64,000 bases of DNA, taken from NCBI RefSeq assembly GCF_907165205.1, contig NC_058190.1:13772001-13836000 (forward strand), given 5' to 3'. This document shows, piece after piece, positions 26,301 to 36,026 of this stretch (position 1 is its first letter; each line of letters opens with the position of its first letter). This stretch comes from Coccinella septempunctata (taxonomy: Eukaryota > Arthropoda > Insecta > Coleoptera > Coccinellidae). The position numbers were made by a program, and so were the translations under genes. The notes below the pieces were generated by a model. It saw only the letters and a program-made list of their open reading frames with translations. It was not told the DNA's origin and made no database searches.

Positions 26301-29300
26301 GACAATAGCATATGTCCCATATTTTCCCTAATTCAGTACGCCGATTCGCTTTGCGAATGTCAGGCGCATGATGAATTGAGAAGTCTGGGACGCGCTTAGA
26401 TCACGGCAGAAACGATGCCAGCGGTACAATAATGAAGAATGCTCACGCCTAAACGGGGAGGCAATGAATAAAATAATAAACCCGACGATCGTCGGGTGGT
26501 ATGCATCTGAATTTATCCTTAATTTTATTTTATTCATTGCCTCCCCGTTTAGGCGTGAGCATTCTTCATAAAGAAAAACTTTGTAAGTTTTTTGTTTCTG
26601 ATGTCTCAGTCAAAAAGATTGAATGTTTCGCTGCCTTATATTCTCATCCTGTACAACAAGAATAGCTTGAAAAAAATACCCGAGGCCAGTTGCGTAAAGA
26701 CTAAAAATTGTGGCTTTGCATCAGTGACGAAAAATCGGTGAAGAAATGTCGAAGTAATAGCTAGATTTTCAAGAGAAAAAAAGGTGATTTCATAAAGTGC
26801 CAATATTTCAACATCAATACATTGTATCCGTAGATACAAGCATAAAAAAACATTGTAGAGACCTCTACTACATATTCCCAAATGCTTGGTCAAAAAAACG
26901 AAAATTTTTGGGTGCCTTACATTCACACCCTGTACAAAAAGAATAGATTGAAAAAAATTCCCTGTGCCAGTGACATATAGAATAAGGCTTTGTATATCTG
27001 GGTCAAAATAAACATCACCAAAGTTATACCTAGTCGAACTTGAGCAATTTTTCAGCTGTCCCGTTTCATTTGCTGATCATTCATTCATTCATTGCTGTAT
27101 CCCGTTACCGGAAATAAATCTACAAAAAGAAGAAGAAAAAAAAAAAAATTCGAACAGACTTGTAACTTCTTAGTGCTAGTTGCGATTGTGTGCCCTCCTG
27201 TGGCTAAAGAGACCCAACCGTGACCTGCAGATCCTTCCACACTCAGGGCATGGATAGTCTCCAACCAGATCTGGCCGCCGCTGTATCCTTCTCGATTCTC
27301 CATTATAACTGTGGACCAAAGACCTCCACTGTGACCTGTCTAACGCTAGTTGTTCCCAGTTATGATTAGCATTAACTGATTTTAGGGATTGATGTAGTGT
27401 ATCCTTAAACCGCTTATACTGGCCTCCTGGTTTCCGGGCTCCCTCAGTGAGTTCGCCGTATAGAGCTATTTTGGGGAGTCTTGTGTCTTGCATCCTCAGA
27501 ATGTGGCCGCTCCATCTGAGTCGGGCCCTCGTTACTTGAGTCTCAATTGTTGTACAACTCGCGCGCTGCAAGACTTCTGCATTCGAAACTATGTGGAACC
27601 ATCTGATGTGCATTATCTGTCTTAGATGACGTTGCTGCGTCTGTTCAAGCTGTTTAATATGTCGCCTGTAGGGAGTCCAGCTTTCGCTTCCGTAAAGAAG
27701 CGTTGGGAGGACCACTGCTCTGTAAACAGCTGTCTTGGTCTTCAGATTGAGGTCGTGATTTTGGAACACTCTGTCCTTCAGCTTCCAGAATGCCCGTGAT
27801 GCCGAATTGATACGGTTGTGTATTTCCGTGTCAAGGTTAGCCCTAGTATTTATGAAGCTTCCCAAGTATTTGAACTGCTCGACCTGTTCTAGAGTTTCAT
27901 TGTCCAGGCTGATATCTGTTTGAAGGCTTTCTGGCGGACTTACCAGGATTTTGGTCTTGTCAATATTGAGTCTAAGGCCTAAAGCTTCGTATATATGTTT
28001 ATAGGTGTCCATCATTATCTGTAGATCCTCTGAGCTGCTAGCGATGAGTGAACAGTCGTCTGCATATTGAAGTTCCGTGATAAACTTGGTACGGGTTTTT
28101 GCTCTGAGGCGCTTCAGGTTAAACAGGCCTCCATCAAATCTGAATCTTATCCCAACACCTCTTACGGGCATGCTCATGTCAGCAATTATCGATACAGCTA
28201 TGGCGAAAATATTGAACAGTAAAGGCGCTAATACGCAGCCTTGTTTTATTCCAGAGTTGGTTGAGAAATGGTCGGTTGTAGAGCCATTATGCTGTATTCT
28301 AGCGGTGTTGTTGGTATGAAGGCTTTTACACACTGCCAGGAATTTTTCGGGTACTCCTAGACGTGCCATGATTTTCCAGAGCGCTCTCCGATTCACCGAG
28401 TCGAATGCCTTGCTTAAATCGATGAAGGCTGTATAAATCCTTGATTGTTGTTCACGGGCCTTTTCTTGTAGCTGTCGCAGTGTAAAAATTAGGTCCACCG
28501 TACCTCGATTTGGTCGAAAGCCGCACTGGGATTCAGGTAAAAGCTTCTCTAAGAGTGGAACCAGACGATTAGCCATAATCTTCGAGAGAATTTTACTGGC
28601 CACATTAAGCAACGATATGCCCCTGTAATTGTTGCAATTCGACGTATCGCCTTTGTTCTTATAGAGGTTGATAACTAAAGCGTCTCTGAAGTCTTGTGGC
28701 ACATCTCCCTGTTCCCAGATCTTGCGGAATAGTATTAGGAGACTATTGACAATGTCCTCATCCAAGGCTTTGAATATCTCCGCCGGAATGCCGTCTAGAC
28801 CAGGTGACTTATCATTTTTCATATTTTTAATCGCGCTTATGATTTCCGACATTGAAATTTCGTCATCAAGCGATGTCATCGGACTATACGCGGGAAGCAG
28901 GTCTAAAATGGATAAATCCGAGTCGTTATTTTGATTCAAGACCTGTGAGTAATGCTCCTTCCATCTTTCGAGAATTTTTCTATCATCAGTTAGAATAGCT
29001 CCATGAGCATCTCTTATAGGAAAGCTAGCTTTTCTGCTTGGACCGTAAACAGTTTTAATAGCTTCGAAAAAACGCCTGTAGTCATGGTTATCGGCGTAAG
29101 CTTGTATTTCCCTAGCTTTTTCTTTCCACCAGCTGTCCTTGATTGTTCTTATTTTTTGACGGACCTCGCGTTTTATGTTTATGAAACCTATTTGGGCTGC
29201 AACATCGCCAGGCTTGTTAATTGCGGTTTTCATCGCTTTGTGTTTTGCGTCCAAAAGGGGTGCGATATGAGTTTCGCTGTCGGCAAACCAGTCTGGGGAT

Positions 29301-31302
29301 TTTCGGGAGCGTTCTGAGCCCAGTATTTCTTTCGCTGTATTTGTAAGGGATGACTTGAAACGGAGCCAATGAGTCTCAATGTCGTCGCTATAATCCGGTG
29401 GTGTTAGGCTATCTTTGACGGCAGCTGTGAATCTGTCCTTTGTAGAAGGGTTTTGTAGTTTGGATATTTGAAGGCGCTCTCTTAGATACTTCGGCTTGCG
29501 TTGGTATTTTGGGCGCATTGAGATTTTCATTCTCGAGATTACCAGCCTATGATCAGTTCAGCACTCCAGATCTGCTCTGGGTTTAGTGACCAACACCTCT
29601 TTCAGATCTTTCCTTCTCACGATCACATAGTCGAGGGTATGCCAATGCCCTGAGCGCGGGTGGCGCCAGGTCCCCCTTGAATTGGGTCTCGTAATAAAAT
29701 AGGTGTTCGTTATACACAGATTGTGTTCTGCACAAAGAGCCAGCAGACGTTCTCCATTCGAATTGATGCTGTCTGTGCCGTGTTTCCCTATTATTCCCGG
29801 CCATAGTTCTGAGTCTTGACCTCTGCCCACTCTAGCGTTGAAGTCTCCAAGGAGAATAATTCGTTCCCGTTTTGGGATTTTACTTAATGTAGCAACGAGT
29901 GTTTCGTAAAAAGTGTCCTTTAAGTTGTCAGAGGAGTTCAAAGTGGGTGCGTATACTGCAATGATGTTCACAAACGTGTTATTCGCTGCAGGAAAACGTA
30001 GGGTCATTAAACGTTCTGAGATACCAACTGGATTTTCGGTAAGTTTGGCGGCCAGGTCGTTTCTAATGGCAAAGCCTACGCCATGTTGTCTGATTTCGCC
30101 TTCCGGCAAGCCTTTCCAGAAAAAAGTATACGCTTGTTCTACCAAGCTACCTTCGTCCGAAAAGCGTGTTTCGCTTAAAGCAACTATTGCAATGGATGTT
30201 CGTTGCAGTTCCTTATCGATTAGGGCAGTACGCCTCTCTGGTCGGTCGGCCTTGGGGTTGTCTAGCAAGGTTCTGACGTTCCATGCTGCAAAAGCTATGT
30301 GCTTTTCATTGGTGTTTGTTCGATGATTTACTCGCTCAGGCACCCTCCCCCGGAGATCCGAATGGGAGGGTATTTTACCTCCGGATACGAATTTTGTCCT
30401 GTTCGACTGATCCATCTTTTTGTAGGAGCTGCGTTAGAAGGTGTTCAAAAGCTGCACTGGTAACGCTGTCAGTGCAACTTTGGTTGCGGCTACGACTAGA
30501 TTATCTTGTGGCACAGGTATCCTGAGACGACAAGGTCTGAGACGTAACTTGAGCAACGCAGAGAGCCATTTCCTGCTCAAGCCAATGTTTAGGCTACGTA
30601 ATTGTGGGAAACAGAGTTATACCGCTCATGTTCGGTCGCCAGAGCCTCGTTCGTAAGAACAGGGTGCACCGCGAGTAGGTGAGGTTGGCATTTGAGAGGA
30701 GAGGCTATAAAACGCATCCTTTCCCCTTACACCCCTCATTTCATTTCATTTGCTGATCAGTTCAGTTGAGGAGGTCGTTCCTTGTCAAAAAATAGTGTAC
30801 GTCTTTCCAATACATTTTCTTCAGCAGCCCCTGCTCAGAGGCAACAGTGAATTATGGAAGGGGTGCTTGATGTTTCATGCATACAACTTTTGAAGTTGAA
30901 ATAATAGGGCGGAAATCCGGCTAGTACCAAACTTATTTAGCTTCTCTCGAAATATTGGCATGCAATGCTCTCTACCTTTCGCATTCGAGACAAATATATT
31001 AAATTGTTTTTTTTTACAGCTTCCGGATGTTTTTACTGTTGCTTGTCATCAAAACTATAACATGGCTGTTCTTCTTGGCATCTTTCACAAAATATGAAAG
31101 TTTGGTTAATACATACATCATAATTAATGCTTTCCAGGGACCACTCATATTGTATGTTTGTGTGTTTAATCAAAAACATGTTTTGTATTTGGTACAAAAA
31201 ACTTGTTGTTATAATACTAAAATTTGCTCCTGTTGCCGTCCAAAAACTGAACTCGAATGGGGCGATGAAATGACAGCCATGAATACTGGCTTGAATTATT
31301 AG
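11330..31302 (+). CDS. Methuselah-like G-protein coupled receptor
   Basis: Seven exons join in frame to 478 aa: 11330-11583, 11665-11884, 11979-12270, 15893-15971, 17308-17480, 22161-22296 and 31020-31302. All introns are GT-AG and all phases agree. Residues 1-25 form a signal peptide. The ectodomain (about 26-195) carries the KCC motif at 43-45 typical of Methuselah ectodomains and further cysteines. TM1 lies at about 198-213, TM2 about 219-240 and TM3 about 257-277 (FFWLNSLAFYIW). TM4 is in exon 5, TM5 in exon 6, and TM6 and TM7 in exon 7; TM7 has the class B FQGPLIL motif. The short cytoplasmic tail is cysteine-rich. Family members are insect secretin-type receptors, some linked to stress resistance and lifespan; the ligand cannot be inferred. 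Long introns 3, 5 and 6 are full of transposons, but every exon is open. Confidence 0.88.
12521..12840. mobile_element. TIR MITE in receptor intron 3
   Basis: AAATTTAAATCGCTTGGTTTCGA at the left and TCGAAATGAAACGCTTTAAATTT at the right are imperfect inverted repeats about 320 bp apart. Related inner sequences GTTTACGATTTAGCAACA and GTTGCCAACTTGTGCAATCG support the pairing. No ORF is present. Confidence 0.45.
12850..13660. other. Intron 3 sequence, unidentified
   Basis: A minus-strand frame of about 100 codons at 12904-13206 has no recognisable domain. Otherwise AT-rich. Probably decayed transposon sequence. Confidence 0.35.
13668..14982. mobile_element. Internally deleted TIR transposon in receptor intron 3
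   Basis: Long imperfect terminal inverted repeats (about 120 bp) begin CACAGGCCAAC at 13668 and end with the complement GTTGGCCTGTG at 14982. TTA lies directly outside each end (13665-13667 and 14983-14985), a likely 3 bp duplication. Shared inner motifs are TTTGGTGCC and TCTATCAG.TCTAGTTT.TGAGAT. The element contains the minus-strand transposase-like remnant at 13921-14800. At 1.3 kb it is too short for a full transposase of this type, so it is a deleted copy. Confidence 0.65.
13921..14800 (-). pseudogene. Transposon-encoded protein remnant
   Basis: An open frame of 264 codons (14715-13921) encodes HYLHSHLDRFPENLG, SEEQGERFHQDI and MADYCWSLQRD. I recognise these as a block found in many repeat-encoded proteins of arthropods and cnidarians, but I cannot name the superfamily with confidence. 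The same frame continues upstream through recognisable sequence (IKYGSIPIGHST) to about 14800, with a TAA stop at 14737-14739. There is no proper start codon. It lies between the inverted repeats of the surrounding element and is therefore a decayed transposase or accessory gene. C..C pairs near its N-terminal end (CSICVDL, CLLCLWD) may bind zinc. Confidence 0.65.
14983..15892. other. Remainder of receptor intron 3
   Basis: No feature recognised. A short frame starting ATG at 15480 (about 57 codons) has no known domain. Confidence 0.35.
15972..17307. other. Receptor intron 4
   Basis: AT-rich intron. ACTCGAGCGTGTC occurs twice in direct orientation, at about 16774 and 16910, in otherwise different contexts. 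No gene or complete element is recognisable. Confidence 0.4.
17481..18657. other. First part of receptor intron 5
   Basis: No ORF with a recognisable domain and no clear inverted-repeat element. Confidence 0.35.
18658..18839. mobile_element. Inverted-repeat MITE in receptor intron 5
   Basis: AAGCCCGTTTG.AACAGCCGAG (left) pairs with CTCGGCTGTTGCAAACGGGCTT (right), continuing through AATTCTCTA. Total length is 182 bp. No ORF. Confidence 0.7.
18840..21560. other. Middle part of receptor intron 5
   Basis: Unidentified intronic sequence with two short TTA/ATA-type microsatellites (about 19339-19352 and 21304-21320). A GC-rich island at about 19180-19290 with repeated CGCGACGCGAG-like motifs looks like a transposon end. 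No gene was seen. Confidence 0.35.
21561..22115 (-). pseudogene. Tc1/mariner-type (DDE_3) transposase fragment
   Basis: On the minus strand, frame 21752-21561 encodes ICFSDEYSFYLEG and NCRYWSDENP. This is the block around the second-strand catalytic aspartate and following region of IS630/Tc1-mariner-type transposases. Further upstream, out of frame and with stops, KFDATGSVGNKNR resembles the N-terminal helix-turn-helix linker of the same family (21960-22100). Several in-frame stops and frame changes make it non-functional. It lies in receptor intron 5, antisense to the receptor. No terminal repeats were identified. Confidence 0.6.
22297..23030. other. First part of receptor intron 6
   Basis: AT-rich sequence, no feature recognised. 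Confidence 0.35.
23030..23110 (-). mobile_element. tRNA-derived SINE fragment
   Basis: Read on the minus strand, TAGCTTAGTGGTT resembles a pol III A box. About 25-30 bases later, GGTCGTGGATTTGAGGATC resembles a B box. The spacing fits a tRNA-like head. It is mutated and cannot fold as a functional tRNA. Its 3' limit (toward lower coordinates) is not clear. Confidence 0.5.
23247..23583. mobile_element. Short TIR element in receptor intron 6
   Basis: ACATACCGAAGATG..TGGAT at the left end is complementary to ATCCATTCATCTTCGGTATGT at the right end, about 337 bp apart. The target-site duplication is not clear. The short ORFs inside are incidental. Confidence 0.5.
23584..25017. other. Receptor intron 6, unidentified
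   Basis: Mostly AT-rich. A small inverted pair around CGATCCATG and CATGGATCG (about 24071 and 24153) is the only structure noticed. Confidence 0.35.
25018..25330 (+). repeat. Dispersed repeat, plus-strand copy
   Basis: Sequence around ATGAAATCACCTTTTTTTCTCG and CAACATTTCTTCGCCGAT reappears in inverted, diverged form at 26640-26935. Probably fragments of one old transposon family. Confidence 0.5.
25718..25829. repeat. Palindromic MITE, copy 2
   Basis: Same family as 10082-10183: GGCCGGTTTCATAATCAAAC..TTTTAAAGCTTCCTTTAA. This copy retains its closing arm ATTATGAAACTGGACGT, making the terminal palindrome clear. Confidence 0.7.
25981..26575. repeat. Nested inverted repeats in receptor intron 6
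   Basis: AAGGATAAATTCAGATGCAT (about 25986) and its complement (about 26500-26520) flank roughly 500 bp. Overlapping this, arms at 26432-26474 and 26526-26569 (GAATGCTCACGCCTAAACGG and complement) form a hairpin with a loop of about 50 bases that contains the right-hand copy of the first repeat. Probably a composite of two MITE insertions. Confidence 0.6.
26640..26935 (-). repeat. Dispersed repeat, minus-strand copy
   Basis: Inverted, diverged partner of 25018-25330, sharing GTGATTTCATAAAG and the CTGTACAACAAG region. Confidence 0.5.
27080..30743 (-). mobile_element. RTE/BovB-like non-LTR retrotransposon, near full length
   Basis: This 3.66 kb element lies antisense in receptor intron 6. 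It is flanked by an exact 16 bp duplication, TTTCATTTGCTGATCA, at 27064-27079 and 30744-30759. Its 3' end (low coordinate) carries a short ATTC/GAAT-type tandem repeat instead of a long poly(A), as is usual for RTE elements. It encodes one endonuclease-reverse transcriptase frame, interrupted once. The perfect duplication and the single defect suggest recent insertion. Confidence 0.8.
27176..30415 (-). pseudogene. RTE-type endonuclease-reverse transcriptase, one internal stop
   Basis: The reading frame runs from ATG at 30415 to the stop at 27176, 1080 codons, broken only by TGA at 29560-29558. Before the stop is an apurinic-like endonuclease: AAWNVRTLLD, ALSETRF, LLGDFNARVGR. The stop falls in EC*TDHRLV, within the conserved C-terminal SDH/TDH endonuclease motif, where relatives have a sense codon; a TGG to TGA change is the simplest explanation. 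After it comes the reverse transcriptase: NNYRGISLLN, AFIDLSKAFDSV, GIKQGCVLAPLLFN and YADD at about residues 489-492 of that half. The frame ends in a CPECGRICRSRLGLFSH zinc-finger-like motif. The protein would nick the target and copy its own RNA. Confidence 0.85.
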
Positions 31303-31498
31303 ATTCAGAATTAGTTTTTAAAATGTGATCACGAAGAAGCACCCTGAATATCCAAAAATTGACTTGAGGAGTCAGTATATCCTCATTATTTTATCAATAT
31401 CGACATTTTTACATAATGAGTTAAAACCTTGAACTTTCCTCAATCACCTTAATTGCACTTTTTTGCAATGGATAAGATTATTTATTTTCTCTGAATGT
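31303..31498. other. 3' flank of receptor gene
   Basis: Short region after the receptor stop codon, presumably 3' UTR. No strong polyadenylation signal could be assigned. Confidence 0.3.
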
Positions 31499-31499
31499 T

Positions 31500-32438
31500 C
31501 AGGGTGTTCCACTCAGTGCCCATAGAAGTACCTATATGAAGAACCTAATAAGATATTTTATGAAAAGTAATGCATGTTTTAAACTGAAATATTCTCGAAC
31601 CAGAAGTTGAGCCAAACTTTGTGGTTTGAAATTGGACGCTTTATATTTTATTCCATTTTTGGAATCCCCAAAAAATTTCGGCGTTTATGAACTTTATATC
31701 CAAACCTCAAGGTTCTGGAGATATTAATTCATTTGTCTCCTTGGAACATATGTAGATACATGAAATGGGAAATAAATATTTGTTGTTTTTCAAAGACTGG
31801 AGTGAGATAATTGCTTAGTGTCGCCAATCACAATTAAGACAGTTGACTCGGACATTGGTGTCAAATCAATTTTCGATGAGAAAGATAGAAAAGTATATAA
31901 ATTTATCCATGTACCGCCACTGCCTTAGTATCGCGCTAGTTAGAGAAGTATCGAATGTGTGAACGACAGCAAAAGCGATCGTAGCATCTACGTTCCAAGT
32001 TTGTCTCAAATTTGACGTGAAGATAGTCTTGAATGAACTTCTCGTGAATCTTCAGATTCAATTATAGAGTGTGAAACATTGTTAGATGAAGATTTTTACG
32101 ATTGTGGTCTATTAAAATAGAGGGTGTTTATTTGAAAATGAACTTAAACATTCTGATTAAAGTAGACAACAAGTAGAATTTAGATATTCTTCTCAAATTT
32201 GAAACGAATGAATTAATATCTCCAGAACCTAGGGGTTTGGGAATGGAGGAACTTCAAATAAACCGTAGTTAAATTTTGAATCAAGAAGGTAATAAAATAT
32301 AGGCTGTCCTAATTGTAATATCAACGTTTGGTTCAACTTCCGGTACAAAGAGGAGTACCATCCACAAATTTTCTGAAAAAAATCTCATTCCGTTTTTAAG
32401 ATATTTCTTGTGGACAATTTGCGTGAAACACCCTCTAG
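31500..32438. mobile_element. Old element with long terminal inverted repeats
   Basis: About 240 bp at the left (31500-31740) is a diverged inverted copy of the right (32208-32438). Shared landmarks are AGGGTGTTCCAC / GTGAAACACCCT at the tips, then TTGAGCCAAAC / GTTTGGTTCAACTTCCGG, and CTGGAGATATTAATTCATT / AATGAATTAATATCTCCAG. No ORF lies inside. The duplication at the insertion site is not preserved. Confidence 0.6.
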
Positions 32439-35400
32439 GTATGTTGTGATATGATTTTGGAAAGAATTTTACTCATTTTTTTCAGCTTTCTAGAATTAAA
32501 ATGTTCCAGTATGTTCAATTCGGAACTTCATTCTCATGGATTTTCAGAATAGTCTTATAATATTTTGATTAAAATCCTCTCTGGTAATTGTTTTCGGGAG
32601 CTACAATTGGGATTCTATGAATCTCTAATTCGTAAACGAATTTTTTCAGGGGGGATTATTTTGAATCAATGTTTTTTATCTCTTGAGTGTTTTCTCAGAA
32701 TTTAATGTGATCTCTAAAATTAATTCAGTATTTACAGTTAAGGCCAAAACACTCATGACAACACCGTGCTCGTGCAGCATCATCGTGAAAAATTAAACAA
32801 AGCTTAACTGTCACGGAAATTTTAGGGCCATTTCACGAGTTTGGGCCCACATGTGGCCACCAACACCAGGTGATGCTTCAAGGGCACAGTGCGTCACGAT
32901 ATTTAGGTCAAACGCACACGAATGACTGTTGCCGGACGACTAATTTCTAGGTTGAAATACAGATACAGAACACGGCTGTATCTGACACATCGCACATGAC
33001 TGACTAAAAAGTCGGATCGAAAAGTGTGCTTCATTCGTAGATTGTCGGCCATACTTTATATCCCGACAAATAAGTCTTCCGAGTGCGTTCGACCTTAGTA
33101 GACATTCAAGGCAGCTCACCACACCATTTTAGTATTGCAAATTAGGAGGAAGATAATCTCAATACTCAGTTTCATTATATTATGAATATATTTTATTGAA
33201 TGTATTCCTTGTAAATTTGACGGCAACAAACAATTTCCCTTCTAAAAAATGCGGAAATGAAAGCGGAATTGAATACATACTTGAAATTATTCAAGACGAA
33301 GATACCTGATGTTAGTACTCCAAAATTAATAATTTAATTAAATAATAAAGCGATAAAGATAAAAACAACGTGAAAGAAATTCATACTTAGTACTTATGAA
33401 ATTATCATTCAAAGCATACCATACCTAATTATTGTTTACTTCATTTGAAAATAATTTTTCTGGATTTTGTTTTGACGATTGATTGCTCATTGATAAAGAA
33501 TGGTTGATTTCACCAAATCTAATGAAGAGAACATTATTCTTTAAAATAAAATAATCTCAATTCTATTGTAGTCAACTGTGATTTTTCTAGTTAAGGTCGA
33601 TAATTTGTTAGCAATAGTTCTATTACAATCTTCTTGATTTTTTGACACATTATATACTAATGAAACAAATACTATTTTATATACTTGTGTTTGCATATTC
33701 ACTCAATTCTTAATGAAATATTTGGGCACAAGTTTTGTTAGGTACTTAAGGCAGAGATATATTAAGCACTAATTTATACATTTTTTGTACATTTATATTT
33801 TTTATAATAAAAAATTATATTTCATTTTATTAAATGCTTTTTCTTCCAAACTTCGTCTATATATAGTTGCTCCCAGCGAATATAATTTTCATTTTTGTTT
33901 GTTTGTTTGTAACAATCAAATGGAGAAACTCTAAGACTGGATATTCTCTACCAAGCTCAATCAATTTAATTATTCATTTTCCTTTCATCAAAAATTGAAG
34001 CTAGGTACTAAATTCATCAAAAAAAGGGCTATTGCATTGACTTTGGACATAAATGTACCCTTAAATAAGACGGAAAGGGAAATTAATATCATTGCAAAGC
34101 AGCAAAATTACTGGAATTTAATGACAAATAAGAATATGTCATAGGAAAATATGTTCGATTGTAAAATAACTTAAGTTAGCAGAATATTCTTCAAGTCACT
34201 CGGAAATTCGTTGGTATATCTTTATTTTGACTGTGGAGTCTTTTCAGTCATCTCGAGAAACAGTTCTTTTGACCTCCGGTAAAAGAATTCCAACTTTACT
34301 GGGTGTCTATGCAGTTCCTTTTTTATTTGAACCAATATATTTCTGTAGAATTTCTTCTTTTTCGTGAGCTAATGACATCAACTTGATAACATTATTTACT
34401 GACCTGAATGTAGAAAGCAGGTTGTAGAACAACGTACTACCCCATGAGATTTTCTTATGTCAAAGTGAAAGGGTATCGTTGTTGAGTAGCTTTGGTACAA
34501 CAAGGCCTTCAAGCTGCTTTAATATTTTGTGTTTGATGACGGAAAAGGATATCAGCGAAAAAAGGTTGTGTACAGTTGCTTTGGCAACTTCTTTGGAAGT
34601 AATCGTAAACTGTACAAACTCATAAGTAAAACAATGTCTTTATTTTCAACTTTTCATTGCCAAGGTAATCGTAGGAAGTACATTGAAATGAATTGACTCC
34701 CAAGGTTCATAGGTAACCCAGTTGACCAGTAACATATCTGTTATGTTTTCTACGGAGACCTAATAAGGAACTTTGTTATGTAGTATTTTTTCGTAACCAT
34801 TACGTAACCGATCCGCGATTTAGGATGTGCCCGCGCTGTATTCAGAACATGTGAAATTTCTGTAAACGCCATATGCCGGCTATGTGGTATTCACGTAACA
34901 TATCTAGAAACTTGTTCTATATTTGTGATGTACCAATTTTAGATCAAGAAGGGAGTATGACTATGAAGCTGTGCTCTATCCCAGATACATAAATGTTTCA
35001 TGTTGGTGATATAGCTACTCTATCGAGGGTATATAGGTGAAAGGACAAACTTTCAATATTATTATTCTTTTTGCAACAAAATGAAGAAGTTAGTACAGCA
35101 TTTCAGCTGACATCTTGGTGGTTTTATAAAATACCTGCTTATATTTCCTAATACACTGTTCGAACAATTTGGGTAAGTCCCCTACGAATACGTAACATTT
35201 TCATTTGAAATTGAGAAAATTAATTCGATGTGTGTGGTAGACACACTTATTTATTGAAAAAAAGATTGTGACTTCTAACTAAATATTATGAAGAACGTGT
35301 TGAAAAATTATTTTATTATTACATATCTCTATGTTCAAGTGTTTCCCCGCCAATTCCTGAAACGCTGAAACGACGGTTTTTATCGATCGCTTTTATTCGC

Positions 35401-35594
35401 GCCAATTCCTGAAAGAACCAAAGAACGGCGAACGGCAACGGGCATAATCATATAACCGCTTATTCCACACACGAGACGAGTACTCGCGCTAGTGCTATAA
35501 GGTTGTTATCAATAATTTCTACTCAAAGATTTTTGGATATCTGAAATCAAGTAAGTATACCACTAATTTTGTTCTGTTTTTTTACTAACTTCAG
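32439..35594. other. Intergenic, no gene seen
   Basis: AT-rich sequence without a significant ORF. A direct pair of CGCCAATTCCTGAAA (about 35349 and 35401) lies upstream of the Tnp2 gene and may belong to its promoter or to subterminal repeats of its transposon. Sequence ending at 35550 (CAA|GTAAGTATA) followed by an acceptor at 35594 looks like a 5' UTR intron of that gene. Confidence 0.4.
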
Positions 35595-35633
35595 ATTATT
35601 TTTTGCTAGTTTGTTCAAATTGAAATTGAAACT

Positions 35634-35771
35634 ATGCCAAAATATCGCAAAAGTTTCTCGACTATATCTAAAAGGCATCAACGAAGAATAACTTCCCGAT
35701 TTCTTCGAAGTTTTGAAAATGATCCCCCGTTATCAGCACCCAATTGTCCTCAGCGGTGTGAAGTTGGCTGA
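35634..35771 (+). pseudogene. 5' part of Tnp2/CACTA-type transposase gene, cut by foldback insertion
   Basis: ATG at 35634 follows a likely 5' UTR intron (donor after 35550, acceptor ending 35594). Thirty-nine codons encode a very basic N-terminus (MPKYRKSF, KRHQRRITSRF), typical of the start of this transposase family. The frame then enters the left cap of the foldback element at 35752 and reaches TGA at 35769-35771. If the 19.8 kb element and one 9 bp duplication are disregarded, this frame continues exactly into the frame at 55603, for a total of 695 aa. The insertion is thus the only break I see in the coding sequence. Confidence 0.8.
35743..35751. repeat. 9 bp target-site duplication, left copy
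   Basis: ATTGTCCTC, identical to 55594-55602. A 9 bp duplication is the hallmark of MuDR/Foldback-group transposons. Confidence 0.9.
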
Positions 35772-36026
35772 CAATTTCTAGCTGACAGAATCCCGAAGAT
35801 ACCCGAAGCGGCGACGGCCGCCAGTGGCGTACCCCTACTATTATTTTCGCCGAAAAATCGCTTCTGCATTACGAAATGAGATTAGTAGTGGAAATAATAT
35901 AAATATTTGATGTTTGGCATATATAAATTTGATAATTCGAACAATTCGTTGGAAAAATGAATTTGTTCGATATAATTTTTCGATCAATTGAACTGAAATC
36001 GTCTAGGCGCGAAGTTTAATCTATAT
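35752..36026 (+). repeat. Foldback left cap (275 bp unique terminus)
   Basis: Non-satellite terminus of the left arm. Compared base by base with the complement of 55319-55593 I found no difference, and identity continues into the first monomer (shared variant AAGATAAGATT). The outer 100 bp is GC-rich, the inner part AT-rich. Confidence 0.9.

Noticed and set aside
28077..30656. Plus-strand ORFs across the RTE element
   Set aside because: They are antisense shadows of the endonuclease-reverse transcriptase frame.
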